64,000 nt of DNA from Aedes albopictus (taxonomy: Eukaryota > Arthropoda > Insecta > Diptera > Culicidae), in NCBI RefSeq assembly GCF_035046485.1, contig NC_085137.1:129460703-129524702 (forward strand), given 5' to 3'. This document shows positions 33,537-44,035 of this stretch, piece after piece. The notes below the pieces were generated by a model, which saw only the letters and a list, made by a program, of their open reading frames with translations, ran no database searches and was not told the DNA's origin. The translations under genes were made by a program, and so were the position numbers. Numbering within the stretch: the stretch's first letter is position 1; every line of letters starts with the position of its first letter.

Positions 33537-34919
33537 TGCCTCTGCAGCCGGCCTTCTGATACCTGATAATAGGATCCACAGGCGGTGATGCTCGCCACTC
33601 AACTGTAGCTCACGGTTGTGAATCTGACGGGAGTAAGACCATAAGGTTCTTCGTATCCACAACTCAGAAAGAGGCACATGACAGTTCACTAACATTGATC
33701 CAACTATATGGGTGTATGTGTTTCATTTCGCTCAGGAAAACTCAATTTTCGAATATTTTGACAAGGAACAAAAACTGATATCATATCACTTTGTGTTGAG
33801 GATAAATGCGAGGATATCCAGCAAGACCATCTTTTTCTAATGAAAATATGATTGATTTCCTTGGGCATAGAGTATCATCTTATCGTCATACCTGCCAGAG
33901 ACGAATGCGAAATGGTCAATTGGAAAAGAAAGTTCTCAGTTGATAACTATGGAAGTTTCCATAGAACACTCTCAGCTTAGAATTAGGTTCCTTTCTAGTT
34001 GAGACGTAACACCACAAAATAGAAGAAAGCATAAAAAATCTAAAAGAGGGATTAATTCTCGACACCGAAAGCCATCGATAAGATGGGAATCCCGAGCATC
34101 GACACAGCAACTATTTTGGGGGAATCAACGTTAAGCCTAAAATGTCTCATTCCAGAATTCAAAAGTTGCCCACATCGCATCTGGTCTAACACCCCGCACC
34201 GCAACAGGGTGACGGACGGGGACAAGGATAACGAACCGACAACCGGCCGACCGACAAACCAACTGTGCAATTTGTTCCAATGGTTGGGAATAAATTGAAT
34301 CAATTTATGCGCCATCGTCGCCACATTGCATTAGCAGACTGGAAGTGCCATTGTGTTGGTTGGAGGAGCCTGGATTGGATGAATTGGATAGGGTGGTAGG
34401 TATTAGGGTCGTCCACGCGGAGTGACAGGCGATTGGATCGATTGATTGGATGTGATTGTGTCAGGGTTTGGGTGTTAAAATGGAGCTGGGGACCGGAGCT
34501 AAGCTGGATTCATGGCGATAAGGTGAATTGTGGGTTTGTAGAATCATAAATTCTCCATTTTGCTATATGTATATTAGAGAACAAAACATATATTTTTATG
34601 GGAAACACTTACTCTAGAATTTCCGTTTTAGTGAAAAGGACAGCAACAAGTACTTGAAAACTTAAAATGAGATATCTTTTCTAGAACGCTGATGTTTTGA
34701 ATCATTCCATCAGCTCGAAAGGTTAGGCAAATGATGTTTGCCTAACTGTTGGTTTTCTATATGTATCACCAAAGACACCATGTTCTTTACATTATAACAT
34801 TTTTGACGTGAGTACTACCTAGCCGAAAGAAATTTTGATTCTTTCGGCATGCCTGAACTACCTTCTTGCTGACAGTTTAGAACAGTTATTCCTAAACTGG
34901 CCGAATTCGCCCTGCTGCA
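33537..34919. other. Unassigned DNA, probably host non-coding
   Basis: No repeat family or ORF that I can support. 34330-34520 is G-rich with runs of GGATTGGAT, low-complexity. The rest is AT-rich. Confidence 0.4.
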
Positions 34920-35934
34920 CAGTAGCACGATAACTCGAGGATTTTATCCTTGAATTCCACTCAGAATACCTCCAGGAGTTCTTCCGGAAATTGCTTCAGG
35001 AATTCCTCCGGGAATTGCTCCAAGAGGTCCTCTGGAAATTCCTCTGAGAGTTCCTTCAGGAGTTCTTCCGAGAATTGCCCCAGGAATTCCTCCGGTAAAT
35101 GCTCTAAGCGCTCCTCCGAGAATTAGTTCAGAAATACCTTCGGAAATTTCTCCTGTGGTTTCTCCGGTAACTCCATCAAGAGTTCCTTCAGGAATTGCTA
35201 CAGAACTCCTCCGGGATTCCCTGTCTTTGTTTCACCGGGCATTTCACTGAGAGTTACTCTAGCAACTTTTGAGTTCTCCCGAGAATTTATTCAGAAATTT
35301 CTATAGGAGTTTCAACGGGAGTTCCTTCACAGTTAGAACTCCGGGAATTCATTCTCCTGGGAATTGCTCCAGGAATTCCTCCGAGAATTGCTTTTAGGAG
35401 TTTCTCCGGGAATTGCTCCAGCAGTTTCTGCAAAAATTGATTCAGGATTTTCTCCGGGAATTGCTGTAGGAGTTCCTCAAGGAATTGCTGTAGGAGTTCA
35501 TCCCAGAATTTCTCAAGGATATCCTCCGGGAATTGCTCCAAGAGCACCTACGGGAATTACTGCAGGAGTTCCTCCAGTAATGGCTCCAGGAATTCCTTCG
35601 GGAATTGCAGGTGGAGTTTCCCCGGAGTTACTCTAGGAGTTCCTTCTAGAATTGCTCTAGGAGTTCCTCCGTGAAATGTTCAGGCGGTTCCTCTGAAAAT
35701 TGCTCCAGGAGTTTCTTCGTGAATTCCTCCAGGAGTTCCTCCGGATATTACTCCAGCAGTTCTTCCGGAAATTGCTCGAGGAGCTCATTCGAGCATTGCT
35801 GCAGGAGCTTCTCTGGGAATCGCTCCAGGAATTCCTCTGGGAATTGCTGTAGGAGTTCCTCTGGGGATTGCTTCAGGGGTTCTTCTCGGAATTACCGCAA
35901 AAGTTCAGGAGGGCAACAAACAAAATACCCAGTG

Positions 35935-36034
35935 ACCCCGTTTTCACCGACTAGAGCGGAAATCGAATTCACACTCCGAAGCTCACGAAACGCCTAGATA
36001 AATTATGTCACTAACCGCACGGCCACGAAGCCCA
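35935..36034 (-). mobile_element. tRNA-derived SINE fragment
   Basis: On the minus strand: GGGCTTCGTGGCCGTGCGGT (A-box region), then GAATTCGATTTCC (degenerate B box). Its head matches the SINE at 28139-28360. Inserted in the minisatellite; ends approximate. Confidence 0.55.
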
Positions 36035-36344
36035 CAAGAGTTCTAGGAGTTCAAGAAGTTATTCGAGGAGTTCCTTCAGTTCCGGAAATTCATCTATCCT
36101 TTGGAAACTGCGGAAGTTCCCCCGAGAGTTTCTCTAGGAGTTCTTTCTGAAATTTCTCTTGGGGTTCCACTTGGAATTTCTCAGAGTGTTTCTCTGAGAA
36201 TTCTTCCAGGAGTTCCCCTGGGGATTGCGGGAGTTTCCTCCGGAAGTTCTTCTAGCAGTTCCTCCGGAAATTTACTGGAAAAACGTTTAATTAGATTACA
36301 CGAAATGTTGCGAATTGATAAATTGAGAGATAAAATTTGTGAAA

Positions 36345-36406
36345 GTTCTGGTGGGTTTCAAACCCACGTATTCGCTAGACCGGCGAAACCAATTAAGCCA
36401 CAGAAC
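36345..36406 (-). other. tRNA-like left arm
   Basis: Minus strand: GTTCTGTGGCTTAATTGGTT, then GGTCTAGCGAATACG, GTGGGTTTGAAACCCAC and CAGAAC. Acceptor-like GTTCTG pairs with CAGAAC, and the T arm is perfect. It is shortened between the anticodon and T arms compared with a real tRNA. Confidence 0.6.
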
Positions 36407-36506
36407 AGGAAATGATTCTTTGGAATAGAAAGCCAAACTGGTTCCCAAGCCACACCATGAACACTCCTTCCGGCTTAGACGCCAATCCACAGCAAAATCA
36501 TTACCT

Positions 36507-36582
36507 GTTCTGTGGCTTAGTTGGTTGAAGCACCGCAATTGTCTAGCGAATACGGAGTCGTGGGTTCGAATCCCACCACAAC
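36507..36582 (+). other. tRNA-like right arm
   Basis: GTTCTGTGGCTTAGTTGGTT (A box), GTCTAGCGAATACGG, GTGGGTTCGAATCCCAC (T arm and B box). It looks like a pol III promoter-bearing tRNA relic with a poorly paired anticodon arm. Confidence 0.65.
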
Positions 36583-37436
36583 GCGATTTTTTTCACAAAT
36601 TTCATCTCTCAAATTGTCAATTAGAGACATTTCGTGCCTTATAATCACAAGTTTTTCCAGTATGTATCAGACATATCAGCATATCGGGGCAATATGTTGT
36701 ATCCTTGCCTCCGGAAATTCCTCTAGGAGTTTATCCAAAAATCGCTGTGGGAGTTCCTCCGGAAATTCCTTCAGGAGTTCTTCTAAGAATTTCTCAAGGA
36801 ATTTCTCCGGGAGTTCCTCTAATACTACCTCCAGGAATTCCTGTAAGTTACTACTGGAATTTCTCCGGAAACTCCTCGCGGAGTTCCTCCACGAATTCCT
36901 CTGGGAGTTCTTTCGAAAATTTCTAGGAGGATCTCCGGAAATTCCAATTGGAGTTCTACTCTGGGGATTCCTCTAGGAGCTTCTGCGGGATATCCTATAA
37001 GAATTCCTCCGGAAAATTTTCTTGAAGTACCGCTGGGAATTTCCCTTGAAAATATCACTAAGCTTCCCTATGGGAATGCTTCTGCAAGTAATTTTGGGAG
37101 CACCAGAAGTTTCCTGTAAAAGTTTCTCCGGGAGTTTCACGAGTTGCAGTTGCTTGAGGAATTCCCAAAGAACTCTTAAATGAATTTTCGGAAGAACTTC
37201 TAATAGAATTGCTGGAGGAACTCCTAGAGGAATTATCAGAAGAATCCCTAGAGCAATTACCGATAAAACTGCTAGAGGAATTCCTGGAGGAATTTTCAGA
37301 AGAATACTCATAGGAAATTCCCGCAATTCCTAAAGGAATTTCTCGAAGAATTCGCGGAAGAACTCTTGGATGAACTCCTGAAGGAATTCCTAGAACAACT
37401 CCTGGTGGAATTCGAGAAGAAACTGCTACATGAATG

Positions 37437-38680
37437 TCAATTTATTTATTTATTTAGATTTCATCTTCGACCGATTTGGTCGCACAGATTACTGCAACTA
37501 ACAAGTATTTACAACGAAGGCAAAAAAGGAATACATAACAAAGAAAAGCTTCAATACATACAGTAACATTAACCAGAATTTAAACGAATTTCACACATAA
37601 AGTAAATGTTACAGCTTCCGACTACGGTCAAATTGTGAGTGATGAAGGGCGCCACGCTGAGTTGTACATCTCCCGGAACTCGCGGCAACGTACTCCACTT
37701 GGCCAATTCGTAGTCCTGAATGCAGCATCACGGAATCGCGCATCGACGGTGACTTTGAACGATATGAAGTTTAGTGTAGAAACGTCCCTATATGAAGGTG
37801 CCAAACATTTTATGTACAAAACATCTTCCGCTCCTATGGATTGGCAAACCATCTGCTTCACTTCATTCGCATTCACATCCGGAGCAATGTTGGTTACATA
37901 CAATTGTAGATTGACATCGTTTGGGGATAGCGTTGTTACATTGTCTGCATTTAGTTTCGTCGAAGACAACGGAGACCGATTTTCGAGAGCTCGCGCAATT
38001 GAAGATTCAGCTGTAGATTCCTTCGGCAGACTATTGTTGCATATAACCATTTGAGTAACAACCGAATTGATACGGGTTATTTCCGACTTTAGACGATCAA
38101 CTTCATCCTTCGTTGCGTATTCACTATCGCTCTTCTTGGGGAGCGACTTTTGAAAACGACCGCGTTCAACATCATCACGACAAGTATCGCACATCCAAAA
38201 AATGTTGTCGTGTAAACAAGCGCAACCTTCATCGTAGGACAAGCCTACACACTTCGCGTGAAATTGTCGTAGATCCCCACAAAGCCCACACATGACGACG
38301 ATATCTTCGACAACGATTTCATTCTTGCATACCTCGCAATGTGTGATCATTTTTGGCACGATAGGTGGAACGTGTGTTGCGGGATGCGGGATCGAATCAA
38401 GAGTGAAACAATAGCGTTATATCGACTTCGGCGGTGTGGCTTGCTTGTGCTGTTCGTTGGTTATTGGTTGGTTTATTTTCACGAGAAATAAAACTGTTTT
38501 TTTCGGATTTATTGGACCACTTTGCTAACAAAATCGTAGTTCGTTGGATAGCGTTTCACATTACACGTAACACTGTAGCGAAGGTAAATTTTTACGAACG
38601 ATTTAACAACGACGAAATTAGGCAAAAATACACGATTGGCGAAACACAACACAGCGGTAACAAACGACGACGACGATCCC
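37437..38680 (-). mobile_element. ORF1-only non-LTR element (CR1-like), ~1.24 kb
   Basis: Minus-strand unit made of a 5' leader (38360-38680), one intact ORF (37628-38359), a ~190-bp 3' untranslated region and a (AAAT)n tail at 37437-37456. ORF2 (endonuclease/RT) is completely absent, with no remnant between ORF1 and the tail. It sits inside the strand-switched minisatellite. Target duplication not found because the flanks are themselves repetitive. Confidence 0.65.
37628..38359 (-). CDS. ORF1 protein with PHD-type zinc finger (243 aa)
   Basis: The ORF is intact. The N-terminus shows a Cys4-His-Cys3 PHD-like finger (C8, C11, C24, C27, H34, C37, C57, C60), with F33, HAKC and W55 in PHD-like places. 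Residues ~80-105 (YATKDEVDRLKSEITRINSV) look like a short coiled coil. Residues ~150-240 (LQLYVTNIAPDVNANEVKQM.., ..FISFKVTV.., FRTTNWPSGVRCREF) resemble the RRM-like nucleic-acid-binding domain seen after the PHD finger in ORF1 proteins of CR1-like insect elements. The likely role is binding element RNA as a ribonucleoprotein chaperone. The start at 38359 gives MPKMITHCEVC, just before the first finger. No ORF2 partner is present, so any mobility would have to be in trans. A host-domesticated gene is possible but the tail and location argue for a retroelement copy. Confidence 0.75.
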   Translation of the reverse strand: MPKMITHCEVCKNEIVVEDIVVMCGLCGDLRQFHAKCVGLSYDEGCACLHDNIFWMCDTCRDDVERGRFQKSLPKKSDSEYATKDEVDRLKSEITRINSVVTQMVICNNSLPKESTAESSIARALENRSPLSSTKLNADNVTTLSPNDVNLQLYVTNIAPDVNANEVKQMVCQSIGAEDVLYIKCLAPSYRDVSTLNFISFKVTVDARFRDAAFRTTNWPSGVRCREFREMYNSAWRPSSLTI

Positions 38681-38900
38681 GTAGATATTCCCGGATTCCT
38701 TGAGGAATATCCAGAGGAACTGCTGGAAGAATTCCCACAATACGCAAAGATATTTCTGGGGGAACTCCTAGAGGAATTCTCGGAAGAACTCCAAGAAGAA
38801 TTACCGAAGGAACTCCTAGACCAATTGCTAAAATACTTCCTAAAGGTGCTCCCAGAGTAATTCTCGGAAGAGCCCCTAGAGGAATCCTAAAATAAATCAT
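38681..38900. repeat. Minisatellite remnant beyond the ORF1 element
   Basis: GAGGAACTGCTGGAAGAATT-type words in the same orientation as 37160-37430, so the ORF1 element was inserted into this arm of the array. Confidence 0.7.
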
Positions 38901-41181
38901 GATATCATAAATTATAATCCTATTCATGATTTTGGGAAAGGATTTTTTCCGTGTATGCTTCTTCATTAACAAAAATTCTGAACGAATTTCAGTAATATCT
39001 GTTTGGCATTTCTTACAATTGTCAGAAGGAATTCTCGGTGGGAAATTAGACATTGGTGTATTGTGTAGCAAACACATCAATTATGAGCTGTATCAAATGC
39101 GCATCTATGGAGAATTATGACGAAGCATCGCCCAAGACCAAAGCAGATGGAGCTCGCCTATAAGTTCGATGCTGGATTGAAGCTACACTGTGGTCATCAA
39201 GAAAAGGTAGAAGATTTTCCTAAATTTTAGTTTTTCTGTGTATGTATTAAATTTTATGCTTTACCCACAATTTTCCCCCAGTTTATAATACACTCAACTG
39301 ATCATACAGTTTGAGTTCCGTAATGCAATAACAATGAGACCCATTTTTGCCATCGCCGCCGCATCATCAGCATTCATCCATCCAGATTGCATGCCTGGAG
39401 CTATACGCAATCCCCCTTTTTTACCCGTCAAGCGCCGAAAGACTGTGTGTTTATGTGTTGACACCAACTGGTCCCATTTATCCGGCACCCCCACCACAAA
39501 AATCGCCTCCGGGAAACTGCTGCTGTGAACCCAAATGCGAAACATTCGCAGTCAGCAAATAGGTACGCATCGGTACGATTTGCATTTCCCCCACAAAACA
39601 AGCATCTCGGAAAAACGCTGCTCCGTCGTCGGCCGTATAATCTGATAAAACAATAGCCATTAGGGAGGTGCTAGTCGGCCATAAACCACACGGCTTCCGA
39701 TTTTGATCCCGAGTTTTTCATATACCATATTCTAAGGTTGAGCTTCCAAAAGAATCTGAATGTGGTTGAATTGAGATATGTCGAAATGACATTTTCAGCA
39801 CTGGCTCTAAGGGTTCGGTATTCTTAGCTTGCTGCTGGCAATTCGGGAACATCTTTATAGAGTGAAACGTGTGGACAGGTTGGAGCAGCTGCGCAGTCAA
39901 TGAGATTTGTGACAATGATATTTCTTAGATTTTAGAAAAGACTGTCTCTAAACAATGTAGTACAATCGAAAAAACTTAAAATGTTTCTTTATTAACGCGA
40001 TTTGGAATCATCTAATGAACTAATTCAGAACACAATATTTGAAAATCAAAAAAGAGGTGATGAAGGACAAAAGCTTAATTCTGATCATTCCATTACAATA
40101 AATTATGTATAATAACGTAAAATGGATTTCACCAGGAAATCGTAAAAGAGTCCGACATCTGTGTATGACAAAATCTCACCTATGCATTTGGGGAATCGAG
40201 GTGAGGCATCCCCATCCCACCGCCAGAGGAAATTTATTAATGATGACATTTTTCCCGGCTTTGGCAAACAATGGTGCCAGACCGGTTCGACTACGGAAAG
40301 GATGCTGCGTGCGTGGGACAGAACGAAATTAATGACTCCGGAGAACAATGATGCCCGGAAATTGCTACATTAGAGAGGGGGAGTGTTTTGTTTTCCAACA
40401 TAAAACTTTACGTTGGGCGTCGGGGGATAATTTCATTGGCAGAAGTACCATCTTCTGCCTGCACGCCAACAGACACGCATAAGCCCGTCTGATTCAATCA
40501 TCGAAAAAATCTCTTCATTAGGCTCTCCTCGGCAGATCTGCTTGCTTGCGTTCTTCTCTCTACACCGACCCCTGCAAATTATGGCTCCGAAAGGTTATTA
40601 GCAATATATCTTTCATTTCGTCTCGGCCCTGCCGAAGTGTTTTCACTCGAGACCAAGCCCTCCTCCTCCTCTAGGGTGCTTGGTAATGGTTAAAACAAAA
40701 ACAAAAACTTTGAGAATGATCCAATAGGCTGTGAGAGTGAACTTTCTTAACAAACATAGACGTCTCCTCGCGTGTTGTTTAACGCTGTTTTATATTCTTT
40801 TTTATTTTTTGCTTCTCAATCAAGTAGGGTTTTATCTTATTCCCGTCTACCTAAGCACCGATCAACTTGTTATCAATTACTAATTCATAAATTAGCTTCC
40901 ATATCATGTAAAAACAATATTGTAAAAGAACTACAATTTCCTTGCAATAATACTATTGAAGGATTGTCTATCGAATTCTGTTTCCGTCTAGTTCATGTCA
41001 ATTTTGGGCACAACTTGAATTCAATTCCCGGCACACCTTCTATCTGACACTCTGCTACATTGGATTGCTAAAAATTATGATTTGACCGTAAGTGTTTATT
41101 CGAAAAGTCAGTCAAGTTCTTCGCAATCAAAATCAAATCATGTTTTCAAGGTACGGTTAAGCAGAAAGCTTTTAAATAGAC
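38901..41181. other. Unassigned DNA, probably host non-coding
   Basis: About 2.3 kb with mixed composition and no supported repeat. The 39294-39545 minus-strand frame is open but unrecognised. A 38-bp block at 40827-40864 resembles 63919-63956 (see findings). Confidence 0.35.
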
Positions 41182-41322
41182 ATCCCAAGTAACATTTTTA
41201 GTCAAACAGTCTAGAAGAGGTTCTTAGAACCATCATAAAACCAAAATAAAAAAAAATATAGTTTTATGACGGTTTTCAAAACCTCTATAAGACTAATTGA
41301 TCATCAAAATGTTACTTGGGAT
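41182..41322. mobile_element. Small MITE, 141 bp, ATCCCAAGTAACAT ends
   Basis: Left ATCCCAAGTAACATTTTTAG and right AAAATGTTACTTGGGAT are inverted repeats, and inner AGAGGTTCT/AAACCTCT and ACCATCATAAAAC/GTTTTATGACGGT blocks extend the palindrome. No ORF. Target duplication unclear. Confidence 0.8.
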
Positions 41323-41953
41323 GGATGTAGCTTTAGAATAACAACCAAAATATGTCAATTATTATGTTTTCCCATCAGATCATAATTCGCTTTCACAGTG
41401 CAATGAAGAAATATTTCTCTGCGGTTGTGAAATATGATGATCCGTATGCAGAAAATCCACGCACACATTTGCTTGTATCCTCATTATGCGAAGACAACTT
41501 GTTGTTTACATTTTACCGACGGGGCGAAAAGTGATTTATTTGATTAATTGAACAACTTTTTCTGCATTCCGCAGCAGTGTTATCCACCTTTGAAGTGCCA
41601 CAAAGCTTTGTTTGGTGTGAATTGCAGGTTGGTTCTACAAGTAAATCTGGCAAAGTAAAAATTGACCGGTGATGAAGACAAATTCGGCTAGCTGCTGCTT
41701 TGGCATGGTTGTCTTCGTCGAACGCAAAACGAGAAAAATTGTCAACGTTAGTGTAATTGTAAATTAATTTTTAATGTAATTATTCCATTTTCAGTGCTAA
41801 ACAGGCTAGTTACGATAGTCTACATCTTTTTTCTTCCAACTAATGAGGCATTGGCAAAGGTAAGTTGGAATATCTGTAATGATTGGTTATTTCCGTCTGA
41901 GATGACGGGAAATAGCGCACATAACGAAGTAACTATGCGTACTATATTGTATA
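41323..41953. other. Unassigned DNA
   Basis: No supported feature. Short frames such as 41352-41534 have no recognisable family. Confidence 0.35.
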
Positions 41954-43753
41954 CACTCCCGATCAAAAGTTTGGGGCCACCCCCTCAAAAACATGCCATG
42001 TTTTTTTTTTGCCCATGTCTCCGCTAATTTGCGTCCGATTTCAAATCCCTAGGTCTCATTCAAAAGATAATAAGTCAAAGAAACTTTGAACATGATTTAA
42101 AAGAAACTTTTTCAAAAAAATGTGTTTGTAAAATTAACCCAAAGTTGCCAAACTTTCTAAAAAATAAATATAAACTTACGGCAGTGTCGCTGGAAATAGG
42201 GTCGACCAAATTTTAAGATGAGAGCGGTAATATAACCCATTTTCTATTAGCTTGCAACTGCTTTTTACAGAACTTAGCTAAACAATCTAGAAAAAAAAGT
42301 TATTAAGTAAATTAATCCTTGATGTCATCGGCCAAAAGTTCGGGGTCACCATCGTAAAACATGGAAAAGTGATTTGTTGATATCTTTGTCATCTTTCATA
42401 CAATTTTAATTCTTCTTGGCTTATTTGAAACATAATGGATGATACTTACTGTATAGACATTGAACCACACATATTTGTTGAAATTTACATACTAAAACTT
42501 AACGTAAAGTTGCCTCATTTTTTAAATGTGGTGAAATGTGTTAACTTTACATAACATTTTTATATACAAAAATCGTTAAATACGTTAAGTAAAAGACATC
42601 AAACGTAAATTTAGTTAATTACCTTTGATATGAGCAAAAAAAATATAGAATTGAACAATTGATGACGAAGATATCATCAAATCACTTTCCCATGTTTTAC
42701 GAAAGTGACCCCAAACTTTCGGCTGATACATCATATTGAGGGGTGACCCAAACTTTTGGTCGATGACATGAAGAGTTAATTTACTTAATAACTTTTTTTT
42801 CTAGATTTTTTAGCTAAGTTCTGTAAAAAGCAGTTGAAAGTTAATAGAAAATGGGTTATATTACCACTCGCATCTTAAAATTAGGTCGACCCTATTTCCA
42901 GCGACCCTGCCGTAAGTTTATATTAATTTCTTAGAAAATTTGGCAACTTTGGGTTAAGTTCACATACAAAATTTTTTGAAAAAGTTTCTTTTAAATCATG
43001 TTTAACCCTCTAATACCCAAATTTTTGATTTTGATCTAAATATCATTTTTCGTCATCTAAAATCGATTTAAACATGTTTTGGAAGATGATTCTTTTTAAT
43101 TCTCGATTTCGTGAATTTCAGTTTTTGATTTTTCTAATTTTTATTTTTGAACATCCCCAAACTTTTATATTTTTCCTGGAAGCCAATTTGGGGAACGAAT
43201 TTTTTGAGATGTAAACATTTTGAGATTTTATGATTATTGTTGAAATATAATTATTTTAAATTTTGTTCACAGAAAATTTTATTTTCCGTGTAATTTTAAG
43301 GAAAATAATTTTATAGTGTATTCGATTCCCTTAAACTATTAAACAAGGATAGAATGATTTGGGAAAAAATTAAAATATGTTAATTGTAGCGATTCAATAC
43401 AAAATAAACAATGACTTCTAAAAGGTGACTAAAACATCAATTTTTCAATGATTTTTAAAAAATGTAAATACGCTTTAAAATACACCAAAAACCATTTTGA
43501 GATGTACAGAACAGTCCTAAATGTCAGCCAAAAATATAAAAAATTTGATTTTCCACGAAACAAAAATTACAAAAATGCTCAAACTATACCCCGTCTAAAG
43601 GCGGGATTGGGTATTAGAGGGTTAAAGTTTCTTTGACTTATTATCTTTTGAATAAGACCAAGAGTTTTGAAATCGGACGCAAATCGGCGGAGATATGGGC
43701 ATAAAAAAATGACATGTTTTTGAGGGGGGACCCCAAACTTTTGATCGGAAGTG
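41954..43753. mobile_element. Tc1-like long-inverted-repeat MITE, copy C
   Basis: Starts CACTCCCGATCAAAAGTTTG and ends CAAACTTTTGATCGGAAGTG, flanked by TA (41952-41953, 43754-43755). Same internal blocks as copies A and B, but more diverged (for example GATCAAAAG for GTTCAAAAG at both tips). Without the nested MITE at 43006-43621 it is about 1.18 kb. Confidence 0.9.
43006..43621. mobile_element. TTAA-flanked (piggyBac-type) MITE, 616 bp
   Basis: Ends CCCTCTAATACCCAA and TTGGGTATTAGAGGG are perfect inverted repeats flanked by TTAA (43002-43005 and 43622-43625). The target sequence CATGTTTAAAG is a known variant of the host MITE (compare 8272-8280 on the other strand). Near the right end is a hairpin CCCCGTCTAAAGGCGGG. 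No transposase. Confidence 0.88.
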
Positions 43754-43755
43754 TA

Positions 43756-44035
43756 GTTACTATCCACACGGTAAGCCACTTTCTGGAAGTTATTGTGTCT
43801 CAATTTTATGTTAGTTTATACGCCTGGGAATGACGATAACAACTTTATCTCGCTACCTTTTAATATAGCAAGAGGAATTGAATTCCAGAAACACGTGCAA
43901 TATTGTAATTTGTGGCTTGCTAGCAGCCACATGTGAGCAACGATTGCACAATTTGTTTAAAAATTAGCTGTTACCAAATCTACTGCTGCAGGATATATTT
44001 TTTTACCGTAGATAGGTATGTAAGTTACCTTCTGT
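43756..44035. other. Short unassigned spacer
   Basis: Nothing supported. Confidence 0.4.

Larger units (their letters stand above)
36275..36660. mobile_element. TA-flanked inverted element with tRNA-like arms, 386 bp
   Basis: Terminal inverted repeats start CTGGAAAAAC, with TA at 36273-36274 and 36661-36662. The two arms match almost throughout: CACGAAATGT, AATTGAGAGATAAAATTTGT, then a tRNA-like sequence in each arm, running outward from the centre (left 36345-36406 on the minus strand, right 36507-36582 on the plus strand). The centre (36410-36500) is not repeated. No ORF. The tRNA-like arms share GTCTAGCGAAT and a GTTCGAATC B box with those in the 511-bp units at 10.8-12.9 kb. Confidence 0.8.
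34920..37430. repeat. GAATTCCTCCGG minisatellite with a strand switch
   Basis: About 2.5 kb of degenerate 12-bp half-units (GAATTCCTCCGG / GAATTGCTCCAG / GAGTTCCTCCGG). Up to about 37150 the words read in this orientation; from about 37160 they read as the reverse complement (GAGGAATTCCTAG). A SINE (35935-36034) and a tRNA-like foldback element (36275-36660) are inserted. Long frames in this region are low-complexity artefacts. Confidence 0.85.

Noticed and set aside
36507..36582. A functional tRNA gene
   Set aside because: A and B boxes are good but the anticodon arm pairs poorly, and the sequence lies inside an inverted mobile element with a second degenerate copy.
39294..39545. Possible host exon on the minus strand
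   Set aside because: Open frame of 83 codons with no recognised domain, overlapped by plus-strand frames; no splice sites I could defend.
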